Assembly (NCBI GenBank): GCA_964035545.1
Contig: OZ037773.1
Span: forward strand, 9,525,751 to 9,589,750
Origin: Bugula neritina
Lineage: Eukaryota > Bryozoa > Gymnolaemata > Cheilostomatida > Bugulidae
Direction of reading: 5' to 3'
DNA: 64,000 nt
This document shows, one piece after another, positions 1 to 12,000 of the stretch. Made by a program: the position numbers and the translations under genes. How positions within the stretch are numbered: the first letter of the stretch is position 1; every line of letters starts with the position of its first letter. The notes beneath the pieces are model-generated. The model saw only the letters and a program-made list of their open reading frames with translations, did no database searches and was not told the DNA's origin.

Positions 1-1
1 C

Positions 2-3000
2 ACGGATCTTAAGTCTCGCCAGGCTAAAGCTGGGACGGTGTACAGAATACTCGACAATGGTGATGTTGTGTGTGAATCTCAGTCTAAGACAAACAGTCAC
101 ACTGATTCTAATGGTGAGTTGACTATTCAATTTCTCATAAGCTAGCTCTGTTTGCTATATGTCTAATTATGTCAGTTTTAGTAATGTGCTGTTGTGATTG
201 GCAGTTAATGTTTTTGAAATCAGCATGTCAACTTGCATTTCAAGTAAAGTGACATAAAATATAGATTTAACATGCATGGCAGCCAAAACTGACAAAGCTG
301 TCAAAGTTACATCTCAAATCACATTTCATAGTTTAGATTTATTGAATTTTTTTGTCAGCATAGAAATACTGTGGGGGGGGGGAGTGAGGAGCCCAATAAT
401 TATTACTAACTCACTACCCGCTGATTTGAGTATGAAGGACGTATGTTAGCTATGCTGTGAAATTCTCATGTGTTTTTGCTGTTTAAGTTGAAGTAACTTT
501 GATAAATATATTTGAGATTCTGAAATAAACAAAGCAGTTGAGTTCGCATATCTAATCTATACTTATAGCCCCTTATGAAGTGTTCTAATAACTAGCCTCT
601 TCTAGCATAGTGACTTATTCTACAGCTAGTTTATAGATGAGACATGATATTCATGTTACTTATTCTCAAGTTAGGAGTTAGGCACAGTTTAGCCTGTACA
701 TGTTATTAGCATTCACTTGAATAATAGAAAGGGAATTTGTTATGGGTTTTTTTCTTCCATTTCTACTAGTTTCACTCATAGTAGTTGTGTACACTATAGA
801 TTTACCTGCATACTCTTGTTTAGTAACTGCTAGTATGCTATAGTTTTACCTGCGTACTCTTGTTTAGTAACTGCTAGTATACTATAGATTTACCTGCATC
901 TCTTGTTTAGTAACTGCTAGTATACTATAGATTTACCTGCGTCACACATGACATGCAATAAACTACACCTGTATGAATCAAGCTGATAAATTAAGGGAAG
1001 TGGAATGGGTGGGTGGAGGCAGGCTTCCATTATTATTAGTTCATTGGACACTCTTGACTAATATGAATTAATAAGTTGTCTGTCAGGGAAATTGTGGTTA
1101 TGGTAGTGACATGCTTTATGGTATGGTTTATCCTTTTGAGACTTCTGATTCATGCCTATGCAATACAAGTAGTTCTTCATTTATAAGTATTTACTAACTA
1201 TTTATTAGCTAAGATAGCAGGTAGTAGTCTGGTGTCAATAAACTGCAGGTAAACGGGGCACAGTGCACACCTGGTACAAGTTTATACAAGTGTAGATCAT
1301 AAACAATAGTTTAGTTAAAGAGGCTAGCGGTCATTGAGGTGCAGCAAATGTGTAGGGTATGGGAATTATGTTCTCTTTGTTGAAGAAAATGCTTGACCAA
1401 CTACTAGAAACCCAAACGATACAATTTAATTTGTAGCTGGAGTTATTCATATTCATACAGCAAAAGTAGGGTGAAATTTTGTACCACCTTCTGCTAGGTT
1501 TCATTAGGGACAAAGCCTAAAATTTCTAGCTTTTGGCTAAAACCAAGCAAAACAATTTTGGCAGCTTTATGTTCTGAAATGAGCTATAAATCATCTGCCA
1601 GGCTGTAGCTATAGTGAAGTGTGCTGCTTTACAACTATTGGTCAAAGTAAGGGCCTTTATCTTCTAATTCAAACTGCAGTTTTGAATTTAATTGAAAGTA
1701 TAAATTTTGAAACAAACATTCTATGATAAGAAGTAGTTTAACTGTTTTTCAAATGACTAGAAAACTGTTTTACTTTGTGTTGATTGAGAAAGTTGGACCT
1801 CATATGCTTTCAGTTTTAGGTGGGAAGTTAATTTTAGTAGATGTATTATGTTGAGTGTATATCGAGGGTTACAGGGCGGACACTAATTATAACCAGAAGT
1901 ACATTTGTAATTATTCCATGACTTATCAAAGGTAAAGGGAGTTTGAATGGTGTACGTACTTGGTATCACCTTGCACCAACCTCTTGCTATCAGGGTATTA
2001 TACAAGCACTGAATACTTACACAAGTTTCATAATTACTGATTTAAATTAAGTTTGCCTACTCAGTACAAGTTCCAGGTCTGTTTTGCCTGAATTTTTCAG
2101 TTCTCGTTCATTTTTTCAGGACTTCTATGCATTGTGGAATATATACAACTTTAATTATATAATTTGAAAGAAAGGCATTTTTCAAGTGTTAATATAATAT
2201 CAAATATCATTATTTTCTGAAATTTAAAATAGCGTAGGAAGGTTTTATATTTAATTGTGTTCATTTTTGGGTATTGTTCCAATGTTTTACTAATAACAGT
2301 AAATGATGACCCAAAGACCAGTTTTTTGATTTTGTTTGGTTATCACATGGTGGTTGTATTTTTATCTTCAGGAGGTACAAGTGATGACACTGGAAAGGAG
2401 ACAGATAGCAGTACGGAGAGCCAGGTGCTGCCTCTAGACTCGGTGAAAGGAGATAGGAGTGACGGAGAGGCTAATAGCAGCACTGACAACCAGATGTTAC
2501 CATCTGACTCACCATCTGAACCATCTTCTGGTCACAGAGGACTAAATCTCATTCAAGAACTCTTGCCTGATCAACCAACCAGCTCCAATACTGGTAGTAT
2601 TCCGGAAAGTTCTTCTGCTCAAGACATTCTTGACGAGCTGAATGCTGGAGAGGATGATGAGGCGATGGCAGCTGTATCTCTGTTCGACCTAATCACTGGC
2701 ATGACCATTCCTGAAAGTACAGAGGAGATACCACACACAGAGCAAACTGAAGATGGACCACACACAGAGCAAACTGAGGGTATGCCACACACAGAGCAGG
2801 ACAAGGAAATACCACACATGGAGCTAAGTGAGGAGATGCTGCACAGAGAGCATGGTGAAGATATACCACACTCAGGGCAAAATAAAGATATACCACACTC
2901 GGAGCATGGCGAGGATTTCTCTCACACAGAGCATGGCGAGGATTTCCCTCACACAGAGCATAACGAGGATTTCCCTGACACAAAGCATGACGAGGATTTC

Positions 3001-6000
3001 TCTGACACAGAGCATGACGAGGATTTCCCTGACACAAAGCATGACGAGGATTTCCCTGACACAAAGCATGGCGGAGATTCACCTGACACAAAGCATGGCA
3101 AGGATTTCCCTGACACAGAGCATGGCGAGGATTTCCCTGACAGAAAGCATGGCAAGGATTTCTCTGACACAAAGCATGGCGAGGATTTCCCTCACACAGA
3201 GCATAGCGAGGATTTCCCTGACACAGAGCATGGCGAGGATTTCCCTCACACAGAGCATGGCAAGGATTTCTCTGACACAGAGCATGGCGGAGATTTACCT
3301 GACACAGAGCATGGCGAGGATTTCTCTGACCCAGAGCATGGCAAGGATTTCCCTGACACAAAGCATGGCGGGGATTTACCTGACACAGAGCATGGCGGGG
3401 ATTTCCCTCACACAAAGCATGGCGAGGATTTCCCTCACACAGAGCATAGCGAGGATTTCCCTGACACAGAGCATGGCAAGGATTTCTCTCACACAGAGCA
3501 TGGCGAGGATATCCCATACAAGGAGCATAGCAAAGATATCCCCGACGAAGAGCAAAGTGAAGATACACCACACACAAAGCAGGGAGGGGATATCCTAGAT
3601 ATACCGCACACGGAGCAAAGCAAGGATATCTCAGACAAACAGCAAAGCAAGGATTTCCTTCAAATAGAGCTTGGTGAGGATAGACCACACACAGAGTATA
3701 GTAAGGACATTCCACAAACAGAGTATCACGAGGAAGCAGAGCAAACCATTGATATTCCTGAAGCAGAGCAGGTCGTGGATGTCCTAGACACAGAGCAGGG
3801 CGTGGATGTCCTAGACACAGAGCAGGGCGTGGATGTCCTAGACACAGAGCAGGTCGTGGATGTCCTAGACACAGACCAGGTCGTAGATGTCCTAAACACA
3901 GAACAGGGCAAGAATATTCTAGATGCAGAGTCACATCTCTCACCCTCTGGCCATGAGTCGCCAGGTGAGAGAAGAGAAGTAGAATATGCTACAGATGTGG
4001 TGGACAGAGCAGGTAATGCTGAGGATAAACTAACTCATTTAGATGATGAAGTGGTCTCTGCAGAAAGTGAAGTACAACACGTACCATATGCAGACACAAG
4101 CAGTACAGGGAGTTTATCACAAGATGATGTTGAGGATGTGTTATCTGTAGGATGTTCGGTGACTCTACAGGATGTGCCCCGCCCAGAGCTTTCTACTGCA
4201 AGCGCAGACAACAAGCGAACACAATCACAAGGGGATGTACTCCAAGTAGAAAAAGATGCTCTTTCTGCTCAGCCTGATGCCCCACTCCGTGAGCAAGCAG
4301 ACGCAGAAAATCCAGCAACAGGAAAAGTAGAGGCGGTTGGTGCAGAAGGTGAAGACAGTCAAGTGGATCAAGGGGAGCCATCAGCCAGTGAGGTTCCACC
4401 TCTACAATTAGTGCTGGATCAGCATAAGAAAACTAGTGGAGTGGCTTCTGATGTAGAGAGTGAGTTAGGTGAGATGTTACCTGCAGATGTGGTTAGAGAA
4501 CTACACCTAGGGTCTGAGCCAGAATTGACTGGTACTGTCGATCAAGTATCACATAGCAAGGCTGCCCTTTCACCTCTATCAGTGGCTGAAAATGAATTAG
4601 TGGATTCCAAATTACCAAAGAGTAATGATGACTTATCATCCATAGAAGTTCCATTCCATGATGAAAACAGGTCTGACACTCTCAACGCTGATCTCAATGA
4701 CTTGCCCCAGGGAGAGAGTCAAGCAGATATGGAGAATGATTTGCTTACTAGTGATGTGCCAGCTGAAAACTGGTTAGATTCGACATCCCAGAAGCCTCAT
4801 GAAACAGCACAAGATGTGGTTGATCCAGTAGTCATGTCAGGTAATGGTTCACCTGGAGATGAATCAGCAAATCCAAAGCAGAATGAGGGAAAAACTTCAG
4901 TCACCGACACTTCTTCCTGTACAGCGGAACAGCTTAATGACCAACCAAAAGAAGAGATTCTATCAGACAGTCCTAAAAGTGCTGAGTCATCTATTGGTGT
5001 ACATGATAGTCCTCTAGAAAGCTACCTCTCTAGTGGTGTGGAGGAATTGATGGCGTCAGATAGTGAAAATATCTTAACAGAACTTAACAGTGCTAAAAAC
5101 AGCTCAGATTCTGAAGAGCCCACCTCACAGGCTGTAGTTGATATGGGCGGTGATAAGAGGCCTGATGGTAGTGACACGGTTGTTCCAGGTATTTCCCTAG
5201 CAGATCCGACGCTTTTAAGAACACAGGAGCCTAGTTTAAGTTTGGACAACTTGGCCGATCCCAATGCCTCTATGGACAATCAAAGTTCTCCAATTTCTGA
5301 AGAGATGGCTTTGCCTACAAGAAAATCTAATGAAACACAACCTGCTTTGCCATCTAATGATACAGTTGAGAGTGATGAAACAAGTGATTTGGAAAGGTTT
5401 AGCCAGCTGTCGAAGCAAACTGAAGAGACCGCTGTTGCTTCTCCAGCAGGAAACCATGAATCACCAAGTTCGGTTGTGGCTCCTTCTCACCAGACAGATT
5501 CTACAGTTGATGGAGCAGATTCAGTAGATTCTGCAAATCTGCCTTTTACAGAAAAACCTGTTTTACCTATTGCAAGTGCTACACCACCCCTTATTACAGA
5601 ACAGCCTCCTGAGCAACCTCTCATTGCAGATCAATTGCCTTCACAAGATGAAAGCCAAACCGCTACAACCGAGCCACACAGCATCGAAAGTCCTCCAACT
5701 AAACCGTCCGATTTACTATCTTTAGAAGATGAATTTCATCCAGCACCTGAAAAGCATCATACTGCGTCAGCACCTGCCAGTGTCATGTCCGAAGATCCAC
5801 CACCTACAGAGGGCAGAATAGAAGATTTTCCTCTTCAATCATCTGCTAAAGACATGCCCGATGAGGTTAACTCAAAATTACCTGCTGAGACAGTAGAAGA
5901 TCCCACTCTCTCAGTACCTGTTGACATTTCTAATAATTCCACCGTGCAAGCACCTGCTGGAGATGTGGTAAATGATCCTGACTGGCAAGTACCTGCAGAG

Positions 6001-9000
6001 GACTTGTCAGATTCTCCCAATGTTTCACCACCTACCAAGTTATTGCCAGAGAATGACAACAACTCAGCACCTTCTCTCAACGTGGCCAGCAATGGTCCTC
6101 CTTACGGAGCAACTGAAAACATTCTTGTTCAGTTTCCCTTGCAAGAACCTGCTAAAGATATAATAAGTGATCACACTGTGTCAGTGCCTGATGAGAACAT
6201 GTCAAGAGGGGTTACCTTGCAAGCACCTGCTAAAGATATGCACGTGTATCCTGCTGCCTCGGCAAATGAGGAGAGTCTATCAAACAGGACCGACCATCAA
6301 GCATCTGTTGAAGACATGCCAGACAAGCCTACCTTGCAAGCACCTTCTGATAACGTGCCAGATAATGAGAACATGTCAAGCGAACCTACCTTACAAGCAC
6401 CTGCTACAAACACGTCAGTTGACCCAACTGTGCTAGTTCCTGGTTTAAACCGACCAGACAGCTTGACAGAAGATGCCAGAGAGCTTTCCGCGACAGATCT
6501 CACTAGAGCACCTGCTCTTCGTGTCACAGAATCCGACAGCGAAGCTTGTGATGGAGATGAAAGTAGTGAGGGGGAAGACGATTCACCCAGACCAGGTAAA
6601 CCTTATTTACTCAGCCACTTTACAAATATCAATACTTTGTAATATATAGTCTGCTTTTTACATGGTGTTCTCTCTGTCTAACTTAGCTATGGCTTCTTTC
6701 AGATAACAGCTGGTCGTCTCTTGCTGTAGAAATCCCGCAGTTGAGTCCACAGCTCGCATCACCATCTTCTAAAGAGGTGAGTGAATGGTGCTGTTCATTG
6801 ACTAAGTTTGCATTATTTGTTATTTATTTGTTGCCATGGTGTAATGCTCATTTTTATTATATTGAATAAAATTGTTTGCTATTTAGGCTGTTGACGACTC
6901 GTCCAAGCGTTTGGTGACAGACCAGAAGCATAGCCCAGCTAGAAGACGACGTAAGAGGAGACCCAAAGCCTTCACTGGCTCCCCTAAGCTGGTTAGCTTC
7001 TTTTGCTTTGTATTCCGGCAGGAAGTTTACGGCTAAGGACTTTAGTCACCGCGACAATTTGCTCCGTCCAATAATATCTCTTATTCCGGAATATTTTATT
7101 TGTTGCAGTCTGCAAGTGGCTCACCGCCCGCCCCTTCCACTCCTTCAGTAGCCAATCAGAACAGTGATGATGAGCTGCCAGACCAATACTCAGCCAATCA
7201 CGAGTCGGATGGAGGGTCACATGACCAACAGTCAGCCAATCAAGAGTCAGATGATAACGATTACTCTGATGTAGTCAGCAGCGATAATGATGACCTTTTG
7301 AACTCCACCGGCCTATCAGAAAGTTCCAACTGGGACTATTATCAGGTGATTATGATTGGTATGCTTGATAACAGATGCTTTTTGATTGGTCAGTGTATAT
7401 GTTAGACTGATTCTGATTGGCTAATTTGCCACAATACACTCGCTTGTGATATGTAGGATAGTAGATGTGTGTGTTTTCATATTTGTTGATGTTATTGGTT
7501 AGTTTTGTTAGTAACACGCTGTGTGCACTAATAATTGTATCTCTAGTATTTATCTACACTACATCCTGTATCCATGGCAACTATGTTTGTTTACACTCCT
7601 TCACTGTTTCACACTGCAGGCTCCCACTGTTCCTATTTCGACATTATTTCAGGTAAAATACACCCCCTTTTCAATTATGTACACTTCGCTTTGCTCAACT
7701 ACCAACCGGGGTCTATAATCGGGTCTACCGGCTAGGTTTTCAGACTAACATCATATCTGGCCTGGTGTACATACGTCTAACCCACATTCAGCTACCTGTA
7801 GGTCTTTACCTACTCCCAGTCAGGCTGCAGCTTGCTTACAGCAACATTGACTGCAGTTTATTCAGATGCATAGCATAGTAAATATTGGAGTTGAATATAT
7901 GAACTATTAGTTGTTCATTAAATAAACTATCTACTAGTTTGTGTGCCACAAATTGTCTTGAGTAATCAGAATAAAATGGCTTCCAACATTCGAACAGACA
8001 TCACTGTCCAACTGAAGTGAAGTGATTTTGGCTATTTAGAAAGAATTTCTTTCAGTTGACATTATTTCTCATTGCATGGCTAATTCTATCTTCTGTTACC
8101 ACTGAGTTATCTCATAAACAGTGCATTATAGCATGGTGACAGGGGAAGGCAATTCATACTTCATCTCTCACCCCACTGCATGTGCTCATAAATTAGCTTT
8201 CACTCAATACGCAATCGCTGTGTAACTTTTAGTGGAAATGCTATTCAAAGAAGCTGGTCTAAATAAAACCCGAAAAATTTTTTTTTTCTAATTTTATGTA
8301 AAACCTGCCTTCATTTTCAACAACTCTCAACATTAGCTGCTTATAGCTAAACATATTAATCTCTAACTACAAACGCCACCTCGTTTGGCCTCGCTGGTTG
8401 CAGATAACATCTCAGCTTCTTTTTCTGCAGGACCCACCTTATAGCACTGGAACTGAGCCTGACCTAGACATAGACCTAGAACCAAAACTGGATGATAGTG
8501 TGCTGCAGTGGGACGATGAACTGGATGATAATAACGCCACCCTTACTCTAGGTGTCCAACCTCGAGAACCCAGGCTAATGGTATGAATTTCACTGGGGAG
8601 TTGTCGCCTCTTTGTTTATTGTCAACATTATTTTACCTACAAAATGTGGTTACTATAAATAAATGCTTCTATATTTTCATTTAATTTTAGTACTTAAATG
8701 TTTTCTATGGAACTGACACTTTCCAGTGTTGATACATAGAGGTGTCAACTTGTTCTTCCTGTCTGCAGGCCCACGCTGCTGCTGCCAATGACTCAGAAGA
8801 CTCGGACATTGAAGATTTGCATTACGTCATCCAGCAGTCGTCCACTCAGCTGTTGCAGGCAGATTCTGCCCTCCGCAAGCCGAGAAAAGACGTTGTGCAA
8901 TGCGGAGTCTATCTCGACCCGCAGAAGTACCTTGAGTGGCATGCCACATGTCAGACTAACATCAAGTGCTTGCAGGTTGGTGTCATGTCTGTATATAGTA

Positions 9001-12000
9001 CTCTGGTGTGTGTTGACACTTCTAGCAGGTGCTTGTCTTGTGTCAGGCTTTAGCAGGTGATTGTTAAATGTCATATCGATTAAAGTTCTATTAAATGGGT
9101 TAATTTTTTTCAACTCAAATGACAATATAAAGTCAGTAAACATGTTATCAGATAATTTCTTCTTGTTTCTAAGGGAATGTAATGTCTAGCTCTTCTCTTG
9201 TTTTAGGCATGCTCTAAGGTATCGTTACATTTACATACTAATTACTAGAATTCATTGCTTACGGCTAACTTTGTATTGCTGTGGGTTTGTGACAGGCTGA
9301 CCTGAAGTGCGATGCTATTGGCTGAACCAAACGCAGTCAGCAAACAACTAAACTTCCTGTCGTATTCCAGGCAGCATATTTGCTGCTCCGCGTGCTGTTT
9401 GTTTGCTAAGTTTCAGCTTGTGGTTGTAGGATGTTGGCACGGCATGTGCTGTGGTACGTTGCATCTTGGGAAATTCATGCATGATGTCATTTCCTCTTAC
9501 TAGCACTAGTTTCACACTTTCCTTGAGATTGATATTCACTGATCTCTGTCAATCAGTAACTCAAGTCTCTACTGTTTGGTTGTTTTTGTGAAGTTCATTT
9601 CCTCTCGTCTGCATTATTTCTTTGTGCTTGGCTGACATACCAGACTCTGTGAGCAGAAATAATCTCCATCTGAATAAGAAATAAAGAATTGGTTATTATT
9701 TATCAGACTGTAAAACACAGTATATTATTCAGTGTGGTGTTTGGTGCAGGTTATTCAGGAACATTTGGAATCTGAGCAGGGATTGGCTAATCTGACTGAT
9801 GATGACATCCAGCAGGTGCTTGATCTGATCAGTAAATGGCAGTCCTTAGAGAAAGTAAGGATACATTGTGCAGACAACTCCAACAAGCTCAGCATATTAC
9901 TGTATCTAGAGTCTAGACACTTATTTATGTAGAATAATTATTTCCTTTACCTTATTCGTTTTGTGGAATGCTAGCATTTCTTTGATTACTTCTTCTAAGC
10001 ATATCTAGTTGAGTAGCAAGCAGTTGTTTTGTGGTTTGTGATTGGTTAAAGCCATGTTAGCTCACTGTTGATTGGTTCAATGTGTTGATTAGCTGGCCTT
10101 GCAACGGAAGGAGCAAAGTGCGAGTCTGTGTAAGATGTACAGAGACATCATGGCCGGCAAGAACCAGGTGAAGCTGGCCGACGAACAGACGTCTGTGGCA
10201 GCATTCAACGATGTCGGGGAGCTTGAAGGTCACTTCCGGTCTCTTCAGGTAATATTTATATATTCAGGTAATATTTATATATATATTTATTTGTATAGAA
10301 TATAATATTTTCAGAGCTAATTGAGGTCATTGTAGAAATTGTATCTTTTTCCTTTGTATTCTAAATCAACCATCGCAATAAGTTCGCAACTCCCAAATCA
10401 TTGATACCATGTTGCAGACGTTCCGTGTGAACCTGCAGTCACAAAACCACAAACTGCAGCAGATTTCCGACTCTATGCTCGTCTTTGAATCGGAAAACAA
10501 GAAAATCAAAATGGCCGGATTCAAGCAACTTCTCAGTGAGCTGTCCAGTGAGATCAAACCCGCTATTTTGAAGTGAGTGCATTTTTCCACCTTCTGAAAG
10601 TTGTTTATGGCTATCACCACATATCTGATGTGACATCGTACAGTGTGCTGACAGCCATTTTGTTGAAGTATTACGATGTGATGGCAGCCATTTTGTGTTC
10701 TAGTGTTGGAAAGAGGACTACAGATCTTCAATATGCGGTAGTTCAGTGGCACAAGTGGAATACTGACTGCAAAGAGTTGGAGACGCATCTGGTTAAAACC
10801 TCATTTGATATCGAGTCTGTAGAACTTGGTTTATGCGAACAGAAGTAAGCCACAACTCTATCTGAAGGACTTTAGAGCAATAAATTTAGCATCCATTACG
10901 TCATAAATTGAAGACAATATTAGTAGAAGTAACTAGTTTTTTAGCCAAAGCGCAATGTTTATGTTTGAGTTTTACTTACCTAACCCTTTAGTTAGATGAT
11001 TTGAAGAGTTCATTGTTAGTTCAACATACAAGGAAACTGATTTAGATTCATCTCCCCAGTGCATAGAAGTATTAGACTTACATTAAGGATGTAGTTATAT
11101 AGGTAGACACTGGGGTGTGATGTAATCAATTAACAAGTTTGTAAACAATTAGCAGTTAGTTTAAGTTGTGTAAACTATTACACATGTTACATAAGGTAGT
11201 AACTACTCTGAAGTAGTGTAGCAGTTCAAGTTCTGCCTCTTTTTAGGCTAGTATAATATAACTCACTGCGTTTATCATTAGTTGAGTTATTCTTGTTTTG
11301 GGAATTCTTACCGATTTTTTATCATGTTGCATTTATCTGCTCATGTAAGTCTGTTGAGATGGTTAAGTGTAACTCAAGGCTAGTGTACAAATATTTAGAC
11401 TGAGTTCTATGGTTTCTGCAGGTTGGTTGAGTTGGAAGCCTCGTTCTCGGACTACAGCTCAGTCTGCACCGCTGCGGCTCATAATTTCACGGAAGAGAAG
11501 TTGGCAAATCTTCAACTTAGACTCAGTCATCTTATGGCGGATAGAGAGAAGATTGCGGGTGGAGCTGACACCGTCCCAGCACATACTGTCCATGATGTGC
11601 AGGCTGCTGGGCTTGACGACACCGGGTCAGGCTCGGCCAGTGGAGCGTGGACTGATGATAACGCCACAGTCGTGTCCCGTCTGACTCCGCCCCCTTCTCT
11701 GCTTCTGGAAGTAAGTCCTGAGGAGCCATTGAAGTCGAATAGTCTGGAGAGTGGACTCGTTACCATGGATACGGAGAGATCAGTGCCACAGTTAGAACTC
11801 ACTGCAGATGATACCGACTTCTCTAAACAAGACGAGCTGCAACCTCCAGCTGAGAAACCGACTGGGCTGGAGGTTCCTCCTGCAGATGATTCAGCAGCAG
11901 ACGTCAATGTTAAGGATGACTCGTCTGCTGCGACTCAGAAAGCAATGACTCCTTTAGTTGTTGACGTGAGTGTTGGAGATGAGCCCTGCACAACCGACAA

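Noticed and set aside
2257-2371. ATG-started extension of the acidic exon
   Set aside because: Hydrophobic, AT-rich sequence before a good acceptor at 2371; phase matches the upstream exon ending at 113, so this part is intron.
2693-3943. Long open frame on the minus strand opposite the acidic exon
   Set aside because: It is created by the 27-bp in-frame repeat; the plus-strand frame joins to flanking exons in phase and the minus frame does not.
9296-9325. Possible small exon after a gacag acceptor
   Set aside because: Frame stops within ten codons and has no donor; exons 8769-8975 and 9750-9854 already join in phase 0.
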